Assembly (NCBI GenBank): GCA_964036295.1 | Contig: OZ038466.1 | Location: forward strand, 21,070,597-21,134,596 | Reading direction: 5' to 3' | Origin: Plumapathes pennacea | Taxonomy: Eukaryota; Cnidaria; Anthozoa; Antipatharia; Myriopathidae | Length of the DNA: 64,000 bases | Shown here: positions 39,718 through 52,311 of the stretch, one piece after another | Numbering within the stretch: the stretch's first letter is position 1 | Layout of the letters: every line of letters begins with the position of its first letter | Made by a program: the position numbers and the translations under genes | Notes under the pieces: model-generated | What the model was told of the DNA's origin: nothing | The model's input: the letters and a program-made list of their open reading frames with translations, nothing else | Database searches by the model: none

Positions 39718-41124
39718 AGTGCTCAATCTAACAAAGCAAGCTCATTATGTATAGTGTATCAGAGCAAGGCCACCTGAAACAAGGGGGATCTGAAGAGGAC
39801 ACTTTAAGAAGCCGGTAAACCCACGCGAAACTGCTACGAGCTTTCTGATGACTGCACGAAGTATTTACAGCGTCCTTGCCCAAATCAGCTTTTAAAGTCC
39901 ACAGCAATATGGCACAAAGCTGCAGAAATGAGCCGAAAAAGTCGGAGAAGATTTCGCCTTCCAATGGTCCAACTTGATGACTGTATCATCAACTAACCAA
40001 ACAATACAGAACACGGAAACGTACTTGCTGCTACTAATTTTCTCAAGTTGCTTGACGTCGGTCAATCCACGCCTCCGACCCCAACAAACGTACTCACTCA
40101 TGTACACAATACTGATATATAGCCTCAGTTGATTAAGATGGAAGATATAAATTACTTCACTTGCGTAATTATACGCCTTCGGCAATGCGCCTAAGTATAC
40201 CGGTATGGATGCAGTATTGTCTAACAATGGGCCTATGTGGGCAGACAAATTACCTTAAAGAGCCGGATTAGTTTTGTAAGGAACACTTTTCAGTACTTTA
40301 TGAGATTTATGTTAATCGTCGTCGTTTTCATTGAAATCGGACGTATCCAGTGATTAGAGAAAACATTGTTTGTCGGTTCGTCGCTACTTTTAGATTTATT
40401 GTCTAACGGTACCACTTTGTTTGGCCGGCATCACGTCCACTTCTGGAAGATTCTGTCGACGTTAGAAGTTTAACAAAGGGTATTATATATAAACCTTTTC
40501 ACTGCCAAAATAGTAACAGAACTCTTTTCAACAACGGTATAAACCTTCGCTACGATGAAACTTCCCGAAAGCGACCTCGACCACAGTTTGAAGCTCGTGG
40601 TTTGAAATTTTTTATTGTTTTCGACCACCCTGTTTTCCCAAACAATAAAAGCACCGACCGGATAAAGCGCTGACATACCTTAATGTGACGTGCAACAAGA
40701 CAAAGGTTAGATACTTTACACCTAAGATTGTTATTCAGTAAAAAAGACCTCCATGAACTCGTGTGACCCTTTTTTTGGGCCTTCTATGCTGACGGCTTTA
40801 TCAATATGGGGAGGCTCCGCACGAAAGGGGGTCTTTTTTTAGCCCCTTGTATAAAAAGAGGTATAAAAAAATAACGAATATTGTTGGCAAGAACGGCTGA
40901 CCAAAATAGTATCAGCATTTCATAATAACTGATTATTCAAGTGTCCCCCGGGTCAAATGAAATAAGCCACGTACAAACTCGCACGCAGTTTTTGAGGATG
41001 TAAAACATAAAACAAAACTAAACTCAGCTACTTGCTGAGAGATTTACTCGCCCCAGAATGTACGTGGTTGTTCCCAGTTTCCCTCTCTGCTGCTCGCGAC
41101 CCGAGAACTGAAACCGAGATTGAG
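39718..41124. other. Shared upstream region of the unknown gene and CFAP144
   Basis: No ORF with support. The two genes diverge from this 1.5 kb interval, which could act as a bidirectional promoter; only the X-box near its CFAP144 end stands out. Confidence 0.4.
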
Positions 41125-41138
41125 GTATCCATGGCAAC
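41125..41138 (+). promoter_or_regulatory. RFX X-box-like site upstream of CFAP144
   Basis: GTATCCATGGCAAC matches the RFX X-box (GTTGCCATGGCAAC type) except at two positions in the left half-site; the right half ATGGCAAC is perfect. It lies 84 bases before the CFAP144 start codon, the usual place for ciliary X-boxes. The link to regulation is inferred. Confidence 0.55.
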
Positions 41139-41221
41139 AAACAAAGCGCCTGACGGCCATTTTGTGTTCGATCCAAGCTCAGTAGAACTTACGTCTTCGT
41201 TGTTGGTTTACTAGCGAAAAT

Positions 41222-42517
41222 ATGGCAGCAGCAGCAAAGAAGAAGGAAGGAACAGATGTCAACTTTGTGCACCAAAACGCCATTTTATGCGAGACGATCA
41301 GGAAGGAGCAACGGAACCACAAGTTGTATACCAACTACAGCATAAACCCATTTAAAAAGAGTAAGTTTGAGAACACTAAAATGCCCCTCAAATCGTTTTC
41401 ATGACATTGATCTAATAGCGTGAACCTCCATTTTCATTTACAGTGTATACTCTTACTGGAAAGCCCAATTCTGTCCACGATTCTGCCGATGGCGAGGAAG
41501 ACGGTAAGTTCAAGAAAGTCATGTTCTGGGTCGTCTGTACTTTCATTAGAGGTTACCAAGTGTATTGCTGAATATGAAACAGATCGAGTAAACAACTTAC
41601 GTACTTTTTCAGCTACTAGAAATTTCGATCATCGGTTGTAAGCAAATCCGTGATTGAACGACGTCGGCAAGGAAATGCCAAGATTAAATCTTACTAGAAA
41701 TACGATAATCGCAGATACCCCCTCGCTCTGTAGTGGGTTTTCGGAAAGCGGGGTTCTTGTTTATTTTCAACAGAACTATGAGATCTTATCTCGGAGATGC
41801 GACAAATGAAAACAAAAGGCGACAGGGCTGATCAGTAACCCTGAGCATCGACGAAATCACATCGACGACAAAACAACCATAAATAAAGTCTTAGCAACAG
41901 TGAAAACAGAAGTATAGCTTACTGTATCTCAAAACCTTGAGAGGTTATATGTGGTTCATTCCAGTGGTCACACGTTGTTTTGCCCAAAATAGGTTGAGAT
42001 GAGAAGTTGTGACACAGGCTGTAACTCAAAATATTAATTTAAATTTACATAGTATGTAATTCATATCATGTTATGATCTATAGTAAGGGGGGGGGGGGGG
42101 GGGGGGGGGGGGCTGTATTTGGGATACAGTTTGATAACTGTTATGTCCCTTTGCAGATCACTTTCTTGAAGTTATTGAAAGAGCACATCAGACTCCAGTG
42201 GAAAAGTTTGCATTTCCACAAACAAATGCCCAGGAGATTGGATGGAATACACAGCCCTTGGTTAGTGTCTAATTTACAGATATTTGTCTGTGTATAAAGT
42301 ATATACCTATGACAAAAGAAGTGTCTGCTAGCAGCCAGGGATACCAGACTATGATTTGTGTACCTTGGAGCTGAAGATTTGTTTCCTTTTGATTTATATA
42401 CAGATTGACAAATCTTGGTATGACCAGCGACTTCACCATCCTCGGCAACATTCAGAGATCACCAAATACATGGATGCAGCTTGGAGAGTGAAAGAGCAGT
42501 CAGAAAATATGAATTAG
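41222..42517 (+). CDS. CFAP144: CFAP144 (FAM183A) ciliary protein, 4 exons
   Basis: Small axonemal protein, known from the family as a microtubule-associated component of motile cilia. Exons are 41222-41360, 41444-41503, 42157-42260 and 42404-42517. All junctions are GT-AG in matching phase and give 138 residues; the human protein is of similar length. Recognition rests on the N-terminal block VHQNAILCETIRKEQRNHKL-YTNYSINPF and on the core EIGWNTQPL followed by a YDQRLHHPR-like block. The start is ATG in AATATGG context. An X-box lies just upstream, which fits a ciliary role. The neighbour on the other side of the shared promoter region is unidentified. Confidence 0.87.
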
Positions 42518-43859
42518 ATTCAAAATAAGTTGTTGTAAAAATGTAAGATTAAATCTTGAAAATTTTTTCCATGGATAATAGCATGTTGCCAAAGTATCAT
42601 GTAAAAGAACGTCACTCATTTTCAGTCATAAATTCCAAGCAAACCAACTAGATTTGTGATGCTAACTGGCAGGAACATTCCTGCAATCCTATTATTATGT
42701 AAGTCTACATTATTTTGTAACTAACAAGTGGGCCTTCTCATTGTATGAACATTTATTTTGCATTTCACATTTCTATGTATGATTTATAATCCAACATGTT
42801 ACTAGGATGTCCCTGTTTATCATTGCCGTACAAAATCCCCATCCCCTCTAAAAGGCTCTCAATTAAAGATTTTACCAAATTTGTCTGCTGTGTGCCACTC
42901 AACTGCCATCTTTGCATGCCAGAACTCCTCGATGCATCTTTAGGGCTCCTGAAAATCTAAAGCAACATTGGCAATGAGATGCCCTTGAGAATGAGATTTT
43001 AAAAATTTTTATAGCCTAAAAATATTTTCACTGTCACAAATATTTCAAGTACCGGAGATGGAGCTTGCCCTTGAATTACCACCAAGTATTGTGAATGAAA
43101 TTGAATAGGAAATAAGAAAAACATTGGTTTAATTCCCAAAGCTTTTATAAAGAAGCAGCATACCGTACCCTCTGTGTGAGTGGCCATCTTGCATCCTCTG
43201 AGGCCTGGGACACAAAAACTCAAGTTTTAGCTCCCAGGCCTTCTTCGTCCACTAGGATCTGTTATGTGTCCCAGATTTACCACGTGACTGAAATTTATCA
43301 TCTCGGGCTTTTTGAGCGCCAAGAATGGAAAGAACATCGAAAAATACGTCGACTTGCAAAATTTCAGGCCCATGGCATATAATACATTAATTTTGGCAGC
43401 ACTCGAAAGTTTAGAAAATCAATGTTAACAAGATTTGTAAGGAAACTGAGTTTGCTATCGCTGTTAGTTTGAGACAAGACACCCTAAAAGCCCAGCTCCC
43501 TTCAGATCAACCTTTATTTGAACATGATGGATACTTGCGGCACGAAATATTAATATAGATTAAAGTTCACTTATTTGTCGAAACGTTGACTTCCCCGGCA
43601 GGCGTCAGATATGATAAAAGGGAAAGTGGGGAAAAAATTAGCCTTCGAAATGTGGTTGAGCAAGCAGGATAACGTCCAACAGGGATCAACGTTTCAGCAA
43701 ATTTGTCTAATATCCTCTAAGAGCTCTAAGTACTGGCTCGTCCCCAGCCGTCATTCTTATTTGTGCGAGGGCTCGCGGCGCGGGCTTCCTTCCCGTTGTC
43801 CCCCGCGCGGATAAGAGAGACGACTTGGGACGAGTCGGTTCTAAGTGAGTCATTGGCCT
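42518..43859. other. Intergenic DNA after CFAP144
   Basis: CFAP144 and secreted gene A converge here. An ATTAAA near 42863 may serve CFAP144. Nothing else is recognised. Confidence 0.4.
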
Positions 43860-46016
43860 TCACATCATGTGTGCATACACATTAACACAAACTCTGCCGC
43901 GGTTGTCGCTACTCCGCCAGCCACGCAAGTCTTCGCCATACCAAATCCGGAGTCGACTGTTCCTTTGGAGGTAGAACGGATCCATATAGTTGGAGAAGAC
44001 CAGTTCCTTGGAATAAAGGGCGTCTGTGGCGGGCATGTAGTACCACAAACCTTGATTCCTGATGTACTTCTGGAGCGGATAAATGACGTTGTTGGCTACG
44101 TCTGTAATGATTATATTAAGGGGACTGCGCTCTAAACTGGGGTAGTGGTGGCAGCCCCACTTGCTCTCGTATACTGGATTTTTCGTGCAAGAAACTGTGC
44201 CCTCCAAATGCACCAGCTTTACCGCGGCAACAAGTTTGCTCTCTCCCAGCCAAACCAGTTCTCCTGGGCGCTTACCAGTGGCGAAGAAACAGATGGGGTG
44301 AAGGTTTATCTTGGACCATATAGAGTTACGACCGGAGTTATTGTTCGGAAGGAAAGAGCTTGTAGCTGAAATGTTAGAACAGACTGGTTTGTCAAGTGAG
44401 GGCGTTTCTCGGAATTGCTTCGTGCTATTTTTAGTACTGAGTATCTCAATAATTAATTGTGGAAACTGATGCCATATCTAACACACTGCAGAGTAAGTTC
44501 TGAAGAACACCTTGGATTTTCCGTGGTGGAACTCACTGTCTGTCTGCCTTTTTTATTCTGTCTCTTGTGTTCTTCTTCTTTTTGCTTTTCGCTCTATTTC
44601 TCCTACCCTCTCTTTTTATCTTGACCAACACAAAGTGTCTGCAGTAATCGTCTTATTGCTTACGTAGTTCTTGAACAATTAAAGTGATTTTTGTCATTAA
44701 ATGGATAATGACTATTTGCTTATTTTAATGGGATAATTTTACCACCACAGAATTCAGTATAATCAGCTGCAAAAGTATTTGACAGTTTTGACGACGCGAG
44801 AAAGAATTTCGGCAGCTGATTCATCATGTATGACGTTCAATACTCCCACTCTATTACTCCTTTCGAAGGTTTCATGTGCACTGTATCACGGAAGGTCACA
44901 TTAAACTTCGGGCTGTTCTGTTCCAGTTTGCTATCTTATTATCAATCACTGTTATTTTTCAATGGTGAGCAGTGCCAAAGCATGCGAGTCACGTTTATGC
45001 CGAGATTCGGCGTGTTTATCAATTGTAGTAAAACTTTAGGGTCCAGACCCATTAAAGAGTCATGCATCTGTGTTTATACTTGGAATTAACTAATGTACTC
45101 AATACGAACGCAATTTAAATTTTCTGTCATGATTGTCATATTTCAATGTGGACATCAGTACTGTTTCAATATAGGCTGGCATTTGGGTAAGAAGGCGATC
45201 CAGGTCATTGACAGGCGAACAACAAGACGATTAAACACTTTTTCCGGCAATTAATTCTTTATCATGATCTTAAACGTCGAGAATTATCTGCTATATTTTC
45301 CTTTGGTTATAAACTAAGTTAGATATAATGATAGCACTATAGGATTTCAAAAACCTCTCTCTTTTTAACAAAGGGGCATTTAGTTTAAACTATATTTATT
45401 CCCCGTTCATTTTATTACTGCCAAATGATAAAACGTCCAGGTTTCAAACATTTAACACGAGGCACATTCGGCAGCATTTAACACTAACTATCTATGCATT
45501 TAAGAAGTAAAGGTGATGTTACACGAGACGATTTTAACGACAATTTTTCGCGCAACACCTGCAATATTGTTTAGCTAGCGCTTTGGCTCCTGCTCCAAAA
45601 ACACGACGAACCTTCGCCTTCGCCAAAGGCAGAATTTTGTGCAAAGATTGCTATTGATTGATAGTTTGGAAGATTACTGGACAAGAAGTCTAGGAAAAAA
45701 AAATATTGTTGCGCGAAAATTCGTCGTTAAAAATCGTCTTCTGTAACATCACCTTAAGAATTATTGGATGCAGGGAACGGCCGGATCGTGCTAAAAAAAG
45801 CAGGAATTAAACTGAACATTCACTGGGCCTTTGGCAAAAATGTGTTACACTCACATGAGAGAAAAACAAAACTAAAGTAGACACGAACGGAAACGAACGA
45901 AAAAAGTGTACAGATTAGCAAAACTTGACAAAATTTGAAGGAACATTATACGGACCTTGGGTCATGACGACCACTCCACTCATTAGTACGATTGCAATCA
46001 AGATGTGTTTCTCCAT
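43860..46016 (-). CDS. Secreted LRIWYGEDL-family protein A, 2 exons
   Basis: Exon 1 (45956-46016) encodes MEKHILIAIVLMSGVVVMTQ, a signal peptide, and ends in a weak GTCCGT donor. Exon 2 (43860-44365), after a TTTCAG acceptor, joins in phase to give 188 residues. The mature part has four cysteines that match those of the paralogue at 48450-50063 (PICFF, SCTKN, KWGCHH, GRVCV). The shared core is PLNIIITD, KYIRNQGLWYY and LRIWYGEDL-x-W-x-SSDN, ending AHMM. Extracellular location is inferred from the signal peptide. I cannot name the fold or function. The first exon is the least certain part because of its donor, but its phase and its position match the paralogue. Confidence 0.78.
45510..45755. 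mobile_element. MITE in the intron of secreted gene A
   Basis: Left aaggtgatgttacacgagac and right ctgtaacatcacctt, with about 45 bases of pairing including 'gacgattttaacgacaattt' against its complement. Confidence 0.85.
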
Positions 46017-46763
46017 TTCACTCCCAACTTCTTTCCCTCACTTACTACAGTGAGAAAATCCAATTGGATACAACCTATATTGTTATAAGTCCATACGTCA
46101 TAAGCAAAAGAGACATGATGTATCTCTTGACACATGTCAATCAATCAAACATAGAAACTGACAATACAAAACAGGTTAATCAGAAATTCGTTGGCTTTAA
46201 GTATTTTAGAATTAGGAGTTCCAACATTAACATGTCTTAATGTTATAATATTTGCATCAGGCAATGACAGCTGTGTAGTTAGTACCCCACGCTGCAGTGG
46301 GTAAAAGCATCTTGTCAAAATATAAGTCACCAGAGCTGGCGTAAACATGCTAGTTCGGAAGAAATTGAGCGGAGAATGAGAAGAGACTGGGTGGTCAGCG
46401 GGAGGCACTTGCGCACGGTTGATGCGTCATATATGGTACGTTAGAGTGTAACATAATCCCGAGCCGTGCGAGGGTACTAATCGCGTCATCATATTGTTTT
46501 TGACACCATGTCGGTTTTGCCTGTTGGGACCTATCCACACAGCGAAGTCTTCTCGGAGTCTCACTGGGGTCTGCGAAATTTACGATTTGAACACTTTAAA
46601 TGATTTGCATATAAATCTAGGCACGACCATAATGAACCAAAACCTTTTAAAAGCAGATGAGAGGATCTTTCGTCTTTTCTTGACAGTCCCAAAGTTAAAG
46701 GTTTTGAATACGTTTATCGTCGAAAATGGCTACGCGGACTCCCTGGCTCTCACGTTTTGTCTC

Positions 46764-46985
46764 AGGGCTCGTTCACACTAGGCAGTTAAAGCAATCAGAT
46801 CGATCTCAGATCGATCCGGGTGTATGCGGGCCAGGTGTGAACGGTCGACGTTTCCTATAAGCGATCTCAGATCGATCCAACTCAAGTGTGAACGCGCGCC
46901 GATGCGAACTCAGTGCGATCTCAGTGCCGATCTCGGATCGAAATCAGTACCGAGCTCAGTACCGAGCTAAGTTTGAACGGGCCCT
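46764..46985. mobile_element. MITE with AGGGCTCGTTCACACT ends and GATC-rich interior
   Basis: Left agggctcgttcacact, right agtttgaacgggccct. Inside, 'cgatctcagatcgatcc' recurs at least three times. Confidence 0.8.
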
Positions 46986-47559
46986 CAGTCATACTCCGCA
47001 GTTCACTCAAACCTCGCAAAGTCTTTCTCTAAGTCAGCGCAAGTTTGTAAATGTGAGGGTTTTCTTATGTTCTGTAAACAAAAACTAAATTACATTAAAC
47101 GGATACACAGCCCACGAACTTACCGACAAAGGAAATCCGGCCAATATGCCGGCTCAAACAAACTAAACGTTACTTGCGGCTTTATTTATTCTATCGAAAA
47201 AACTTGATTAACTCACTGTCAAAGGCTCTCGACTTTGTTCTATAGTCATGGGACAGAATTCTGCACGCTTCGCAACTATTACTTGTTTCTGAACGATCAT
47301 TAACTTTGCGCCAGTTCACATAGTGCAAAAACTGTTTCGGTTTTAGTGATGATACATAAAGCGCCACATTAATTGTTTGGAGCACAGTACGCAAAATAAT
47401 ATAAACTCTGTCGTTACGATACACTTTCACCTAGTAAATAACCTTTCCCCTGCTACGTTTCCCTGTGCCCAATGTAAAAAATAATATATAACATCAGAAC
47501 TCTTTAGTCGGCTTGACAACGACGTAAACACCGCTATCAGAATGTACTCATTGTAAGCT

Positions 47560-47665
47560 TTCATTTGAGTGGTTTCAGACTGAATGGTTTCATTTGCCGG
47601 TATAGGAGTTGCACTTTTGTACGTTAACTCAAATTCACTTTGGCAGTATAAGGGTATGAAAGCTT
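47560..47665 (+). repeat. Dispersed repeat, 'atttgagtggt' family
   Basis: Shares tcatttgagtggt..., ggagttgcac, ...actcaaattcactttggcag with copies at about 17505-17590, 37250-37345 and 57605-57716, and on the complement near 13040-13115. It has no terminal inverted repeat and may be SINE-like. Confidence 0.6.
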
Positions 47666-48449
47666 ACTGAAATAATTGTTTGAGCAAAAAATGAGGTTAA
47701 ACATCACGGACATTTTGAGGGCATGATGACTGAATTGTAAACAAACCCTAAATCATTGTATCTTATCTTCCACGCATCTCATCTTAATATAGCTCATTCA
47801 ACATTGCAAGCTAGTTGCATTGCACGCAATGATCCTATTAGCTAGGATAGGCTGGAATTTATATATACGATCAGTTTATCAGGAACATTAATTGCGCGCG
47901 CAGTGTTGTGCGCTAGAAATCCGCTTGTGCGCACACTGTGTTGTATGCAGTTATTGTTTGGTTTCAAGCACAGGAAGATTGAAGAGGAAATTGTAACAAA
48001 TATTTGATTTGTAGGACTCGCTAGAGACAGCCAAATCCACACTTTTAATTAACTGTGTTCAAACTAATTTTATTTGTTTCTCTTTTGAAGAACCAGCCTC
48101 GTGTGGCTTCTAAAATCACGCCTTGGTGGAAATACTTGAAAGCTTGATTTTGTTTTGTTGTTGGCAGCTGACTCAATGTCTAACTTTCGTTTGTCTCTTC
48201 AATTTTTTGTTTGCTTCAACAAAGAGACATGCAGTTGTTTTAAAGCAAATATTTGACAGGCTATAAAGTTGCATGTGTCCCGACTACGACTAATTTTTAT
48301 AAGCAGTTTAACTCAAACTTCATTATTTAGTTAATTTTAAGTCGGTTTGTTTGTTCTCCCACGTGCTATGACGTAATTAGGTCACGTGACCAGGACTACA
48401 AAAGAAGGCTTCCAGAGAGCATGTAGAGAATAAAATTTATAGGGCTCGA

Positions 48450-50063
48450 ATGGCCGGCGTTGTTAATGTTCCTGCTGCTGTTGTGGCGTTCTTGGTGTTA
48501 ACATTAGCACAAGATTTTGTAAATGGTGAGTTACCCGTTTGGTTCTCGTTCTATTATGTTTCCTAGCAGTGTCTTTCGCGGGAGCAAGTCCGCTTTCACC
48601 AGAAAAAGTTCTGGAGGAGTTCGCTTTCTTCTCGTGTTCAGTTAAACGGAAATTTTGTAATGTCTCAGAATTTCGCGGGCGGACGAACAATGTGCAGAAA
48701 AACAGAAAAGAAAAAGACAAGAAAATGTCAGTGCAACGCTCAGAATCGATAGTCATTTCACAAACGCTTTTGCGGTTGAAAATGAGCATGCATTCAATTC
48801 GAAAGAGTAGGAAATTGAATATTTCCTATAGTTAGGTGATATGACATAGTTACATACAATATTTAATATTTGTTGTTTGCTTTCTAGTTTGCCTTTCGCG
48901 TCCTTCATTATACTGGTAACAATACTTGTTTGATTAACACCGGAAAGCAGTAGCGGTTAATTTCAAGAGAGAACTATTGTTGACTGAACAGCTTGACCGT
49001 TTTATGACTCGTATCCCGCTGCACAAATGTTTATTCTGATAATTGGACCGCTATCTAAATCAACAGATAAAAGCATGTTGAGAGGAAGCATCTAAAAACC
49101 GAATGAGATCGTTTGTCTGAATGGTCACAGACAAATCCGGAATATACATGCAGACTCAGTTTTGCTTATAGCGAAATTACACATTATGTTGGGTTAATTA
49201 TTGCAAGTTTTTAAATTTAAAGTTCGCAACGAGATAGTACAGTTATATGGTTTTTTAAAACCGTTTAAAAACGGTCGCTGCTGCAAATCGACCAGTTTTA
49301 CACTTCTAGCTTCACTTTCCTCTTTTCGCATCCGGGGTGTTTAGCGGTACTAGTTTGAATAGAGACGAAGCTCGTCTGTACCGACCTCTGAACGTAAATA
49401 ACCCTCTTCGCAGGTTTCCCCGAGCACGAGCATTCGGGCCGTCCACCAGCCTATCAAGAAGAACCAGCTGCAGATGATGAGCGTGAGACTGCACCAGTCC
49501 CCCTGCTACCTCTACCCAACCAACCCGCACCAGTGGGGCTGCAGCAGTCTCGAACGGCCGGCCGCAGAGGCCCTGTCTGGCAGCAACTGAGCTTACACCC
49601 CATTTGTTTCTACGCCAAAGGGAGGCGACCCGGAGAGCTCACTTGGATAGGAGCTCCAATTCAAGTGGGAGCGTTAGCGCTCGTGCACAAGTCTGGGTTC
49701 GTCCGCTGCGCCCAGCAAGAAGAGTACAACAGCTACTGGGGCTGCTACCACAGATCCAGCCTCGTCCAAAATCCCCTCAATGTTGTCGTGACTGATCTCC
49801 ATGGTAACCTGATCTTTCCGCAAGAGAAGTACATCAGGAACAAAGGTCTGTGGTACTACCTTCCCGGAACGGATCCTCTCCATTCCAAGGTTCTCATGTT
49901 CTCTGACTATCAGAGCCCGCTGTATCTGCGAACCAATCAACGCTTGCGCATCTGGTACGGCGAGGATCTGCGGAACTGGTCCAGCGGTGATAACAGCGGC
50001 CGAGTGTGTGTTGATGTTGTTGGATATGTAATGCCCACTTTTTCCACTACTTCGGTTGGGTGA
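48450..50063 (+). CDS. Secreted LRIWYGEDL-family protein B, 2 exons
   Basis: Exon 1 (48450-48525) starts at ATGGCCGGC and encodes a signal peptide (AAVVAFLVLTLAQDFVNG), ending AATG|GTGAGT. Exon 2 (49414-50063), after a TTCGCAG acceptor, joins in phase to give 241 residues. A Pro/Glu-rich linker (about 27-85) precedes the conserved domain: SLHPICFYAKGRRPGEL, WGCYHRSS, PLNVVVTD, KYIRNKGLWYYLPGTD, LRIWYGEDLRNW, GRVCVDV. Four cysteines are shared with protein A. The intron position and phase (after one base of codon 26; after codon 20 in A) are equivalent, so the two arose by duplication. An ATTAAA at 50182-50187 may be the poly(A) signal. The linker is absent from A. Function is unknown; a matrix or lectin-like role would be a guess. 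Confidence 0.85.
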
Positions 50064-51300
50064 ATTTCCTCGTGGAACTATTATTCGTGTAGTTCGTTTC
50101 AATACTTCAAATTTTCGCAACATAATACAGAGCGAGAGCATCAAATGCTTCTATGTAATCTCTTCTTGGCAAATGTAGCCGATTAAAAACCTTTGTTTAG
50201 TCTTAACTCAGCGTTCGCATCTAAAGGAGATCAAGACGTTCAATTTTCTCCTTCTGTTCCCACCCCAGAAACATATCATACAGCAAAGAGAATCTGGCAA
50301 ATGATCACGCTTGCACCACAGATGAAGTTTGATTGAATTAGCAATTCTTACTACATCACTCACGTTTTATTTCTGAATAGTTGAGAGAATTTGTATTTAA
50401 AAACCCACGAGTAAAAGGGTTAAAACCACAACTACTGCCATTACATACATATAACTGAGACTCTCGTTGGTGACCCCTTTGTAAATGTCGCATCTGCACA
50501 ATTGACTATTTTGATGTGGCTCGATTTCCAAGATCTCCACTTTCTTGGCAGAGTTTGTCAATGAAGTCTTAGATGCGAATCCTATCGTGTAAACCAACCA
50601 TTCGATAAAAGAAGGTCGCATGCGATAGTACTTGCAACAGCGCGGCTTTCTCCACTCACACCTCCCCCGCAGTGTTCTCAAAGTCGACTGCAACAACGGC
50701 TCACCAATGAAGGTCAGATGGTGACGATTGAAACGATTTAAAGGACGCGATAAAAAATATTAACTCCAAACACAGTGGACAAAACTCAACTGAAGATTAA
50801 CCGGAAATCGGACACGACCCAGTGTCCTGATGGCTCTTTTCAGGACACGGTCGAGACGTCACCAGGCCATTGGTTTGTAGTCCAATTTGTCTCATCAAAT
50901 CCGTTTGAAATTAAGGGAAATTGTGTTGCAGAGCCAGACAAAACAATAACAGTTCGAAGGATTTTGTGCTTTTCAACTTTATAATGTTCAAATGCATCTC
51001 ATAATTTATACTGCATGAATGCTATATGAATTAATATACGTAAATTGATAAATATTTCGATTTGGAGTATATTTTGCACAAAGTGCTTTTAAACACCGTG
51101 GGGATTAAATACTAATAATATATTTTACTAAATAATTGCATAATTGTAAATTAAAATGCAAAGGCCCGGTGATAATTTTTTTGATCAATTTCTATTTTTA
51201 TACGCGTAATGGCACGCTAGTCTAAGTGTATCAATTATCCAGTAATGCATTTTTTTTACGAGGGCAAGTTGGGAAAATTAGGGCCCACAGAAATACCGTG
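50064..51300. other. Intergenic DNA 3' of secreted gene B
   Basis: One short inverted repeat (tgtcctgatggctctttt / aggacacggtc near 50820). A minus-strand ORF at 50397-50696 lacks support. Nothing else seen. Confidence 0.4.
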
Positions 51301-51313
51301 ACTAACTATATGC

Positions 51314-51475
51314 TTTAATTGACCGAGAGTACATAGCTTGTACTATGATTGGCCGAGAGTAAAGAACATGATCCTGATTGGCCGAGAGCAGAGTTTGCAC
51401 TCTGAATGGACGAGAATACAGAACCTCTACCATGATTGGCCGAGAGTACACAACCTGTACTCTGATTGTCCCAGC
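51314..51475. repeat. 30-bp minisatellite around TGATTGGCCGAGAG
   Basis: Six units starting near 51316, 51346, 51375, 51403, 51433 and 51463, each with TGATTGGCCGAGAG or a close variant then a variable 'tacagaacctgtactc' part. The same unit, reversed, makes the array at 60301-60395. Confidence 0.85.
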
Positions 51476-51754
51476 ACGTAAAAACGAGTTTCTTAACTCA
51501 AATAAGAAGAAATTAAAGTAAACGTAAGCAATCACATAATCACTTTTGTTCAAAAAAAGTCGTCAGGAAAACCATTCTTTTCTATATAATGTAGTTAGGT
51601 CTAATCATCACCAGACATACGAGCCTTCGATGCCAAGTCGTCTATTTGGCGTTCGTCCATTCGGAACACGGCCCAGTCCGACATGCACTTGGCGCCAAGC
51701 TTTTCATAAAACAGACGAGACCGGCCCTTCCGCGGGGACAACCACTGCATCCGA

Positions 51755-52025
51755 GAACAGTTCCGGTCCTTTGCAATCTGGAAACACAGAAAGCGAGGAG
51801 AAAAAAGTTAAATATTACGTGACTCAAAAACCAAAGAACAGTTCCGGTCCTTTGCAATCTGGAAACACAGAAAGCGAGGAGAAACAAGTGAAATATTAAG
51901 TGACTCAAAAACCAAAGAACAGTTCCGGTCCTTTGCAATCTGGAAACACAGAAAGCGAGGAGAAAAAAAGTGAAATATTACGTGACTCAAAAACCAAAGA
52001 ATAGTTACAGTCCTTTGCAAGACCA
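51755..52025 (+). repeat. 81-bp tandem repeat, 3.3 copies
   Basis: Copies of gaacagttccggtcctttgc start at 51755, 51836, 51917 and 51999. The first two stay open in one frame (27 residues: NSSGPLQSGNTESEEK...), and a stop falls in the second copy at 51899, so it is not a working gene as it stands. Confidence 0.9.
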
Positions 52026-52211
52026 TAAACAACCAGACCACGATAAAGGAATGAATGTGCGAGTTATTAAAAAGAACCTGTCAAGGGACCAAGGACGAAC
52101 ACACCAATAAACAAACAAACGGATTGAATAACAGTAACTGCAAAGAAAGTGGCAGAAATATAATCTTTGTTGTGTGAAAATTTTCTTGAAAACTATCCTA
52201 TTTACGAGATA

Positions 52212-52311
52212 CAGTGGAACCTCGCTATAAAGAACGATATTCTTCAGCCCGGCCGGCAAAGTTACAGTAAAATGTATGAACAGAACCCCGGGTTATAACG
52301 GGGTTCCACTG
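52212..52311. mobile_element. Tigger-like MITE with TA target duplication
   Basis: CAGTGGAACCTCGCTATAA at the left and ACGGGGTTCCACTG at the right, flanked by TA on both sides; 100 bases long. Confidence 0.85.

Larger units (their letters stand above)
46017..48449. other. Region between the divergent secreted genes
   Basis: 2.4 kb between two start codons. It holds the MITE at 46764-46985 and a copy of the 'atttgagtggt' dispersed repeat (47560-47665). No ORF with support. Confidence 0.5.

Noticed and set aside
50397..50696. Minus-strand ORF ending in a hydrophobic stretch
   Set aside because: Starts only at TTG, or after a possible acceptor with no upstream exon found; no family recognised and no partner splice site convincing.
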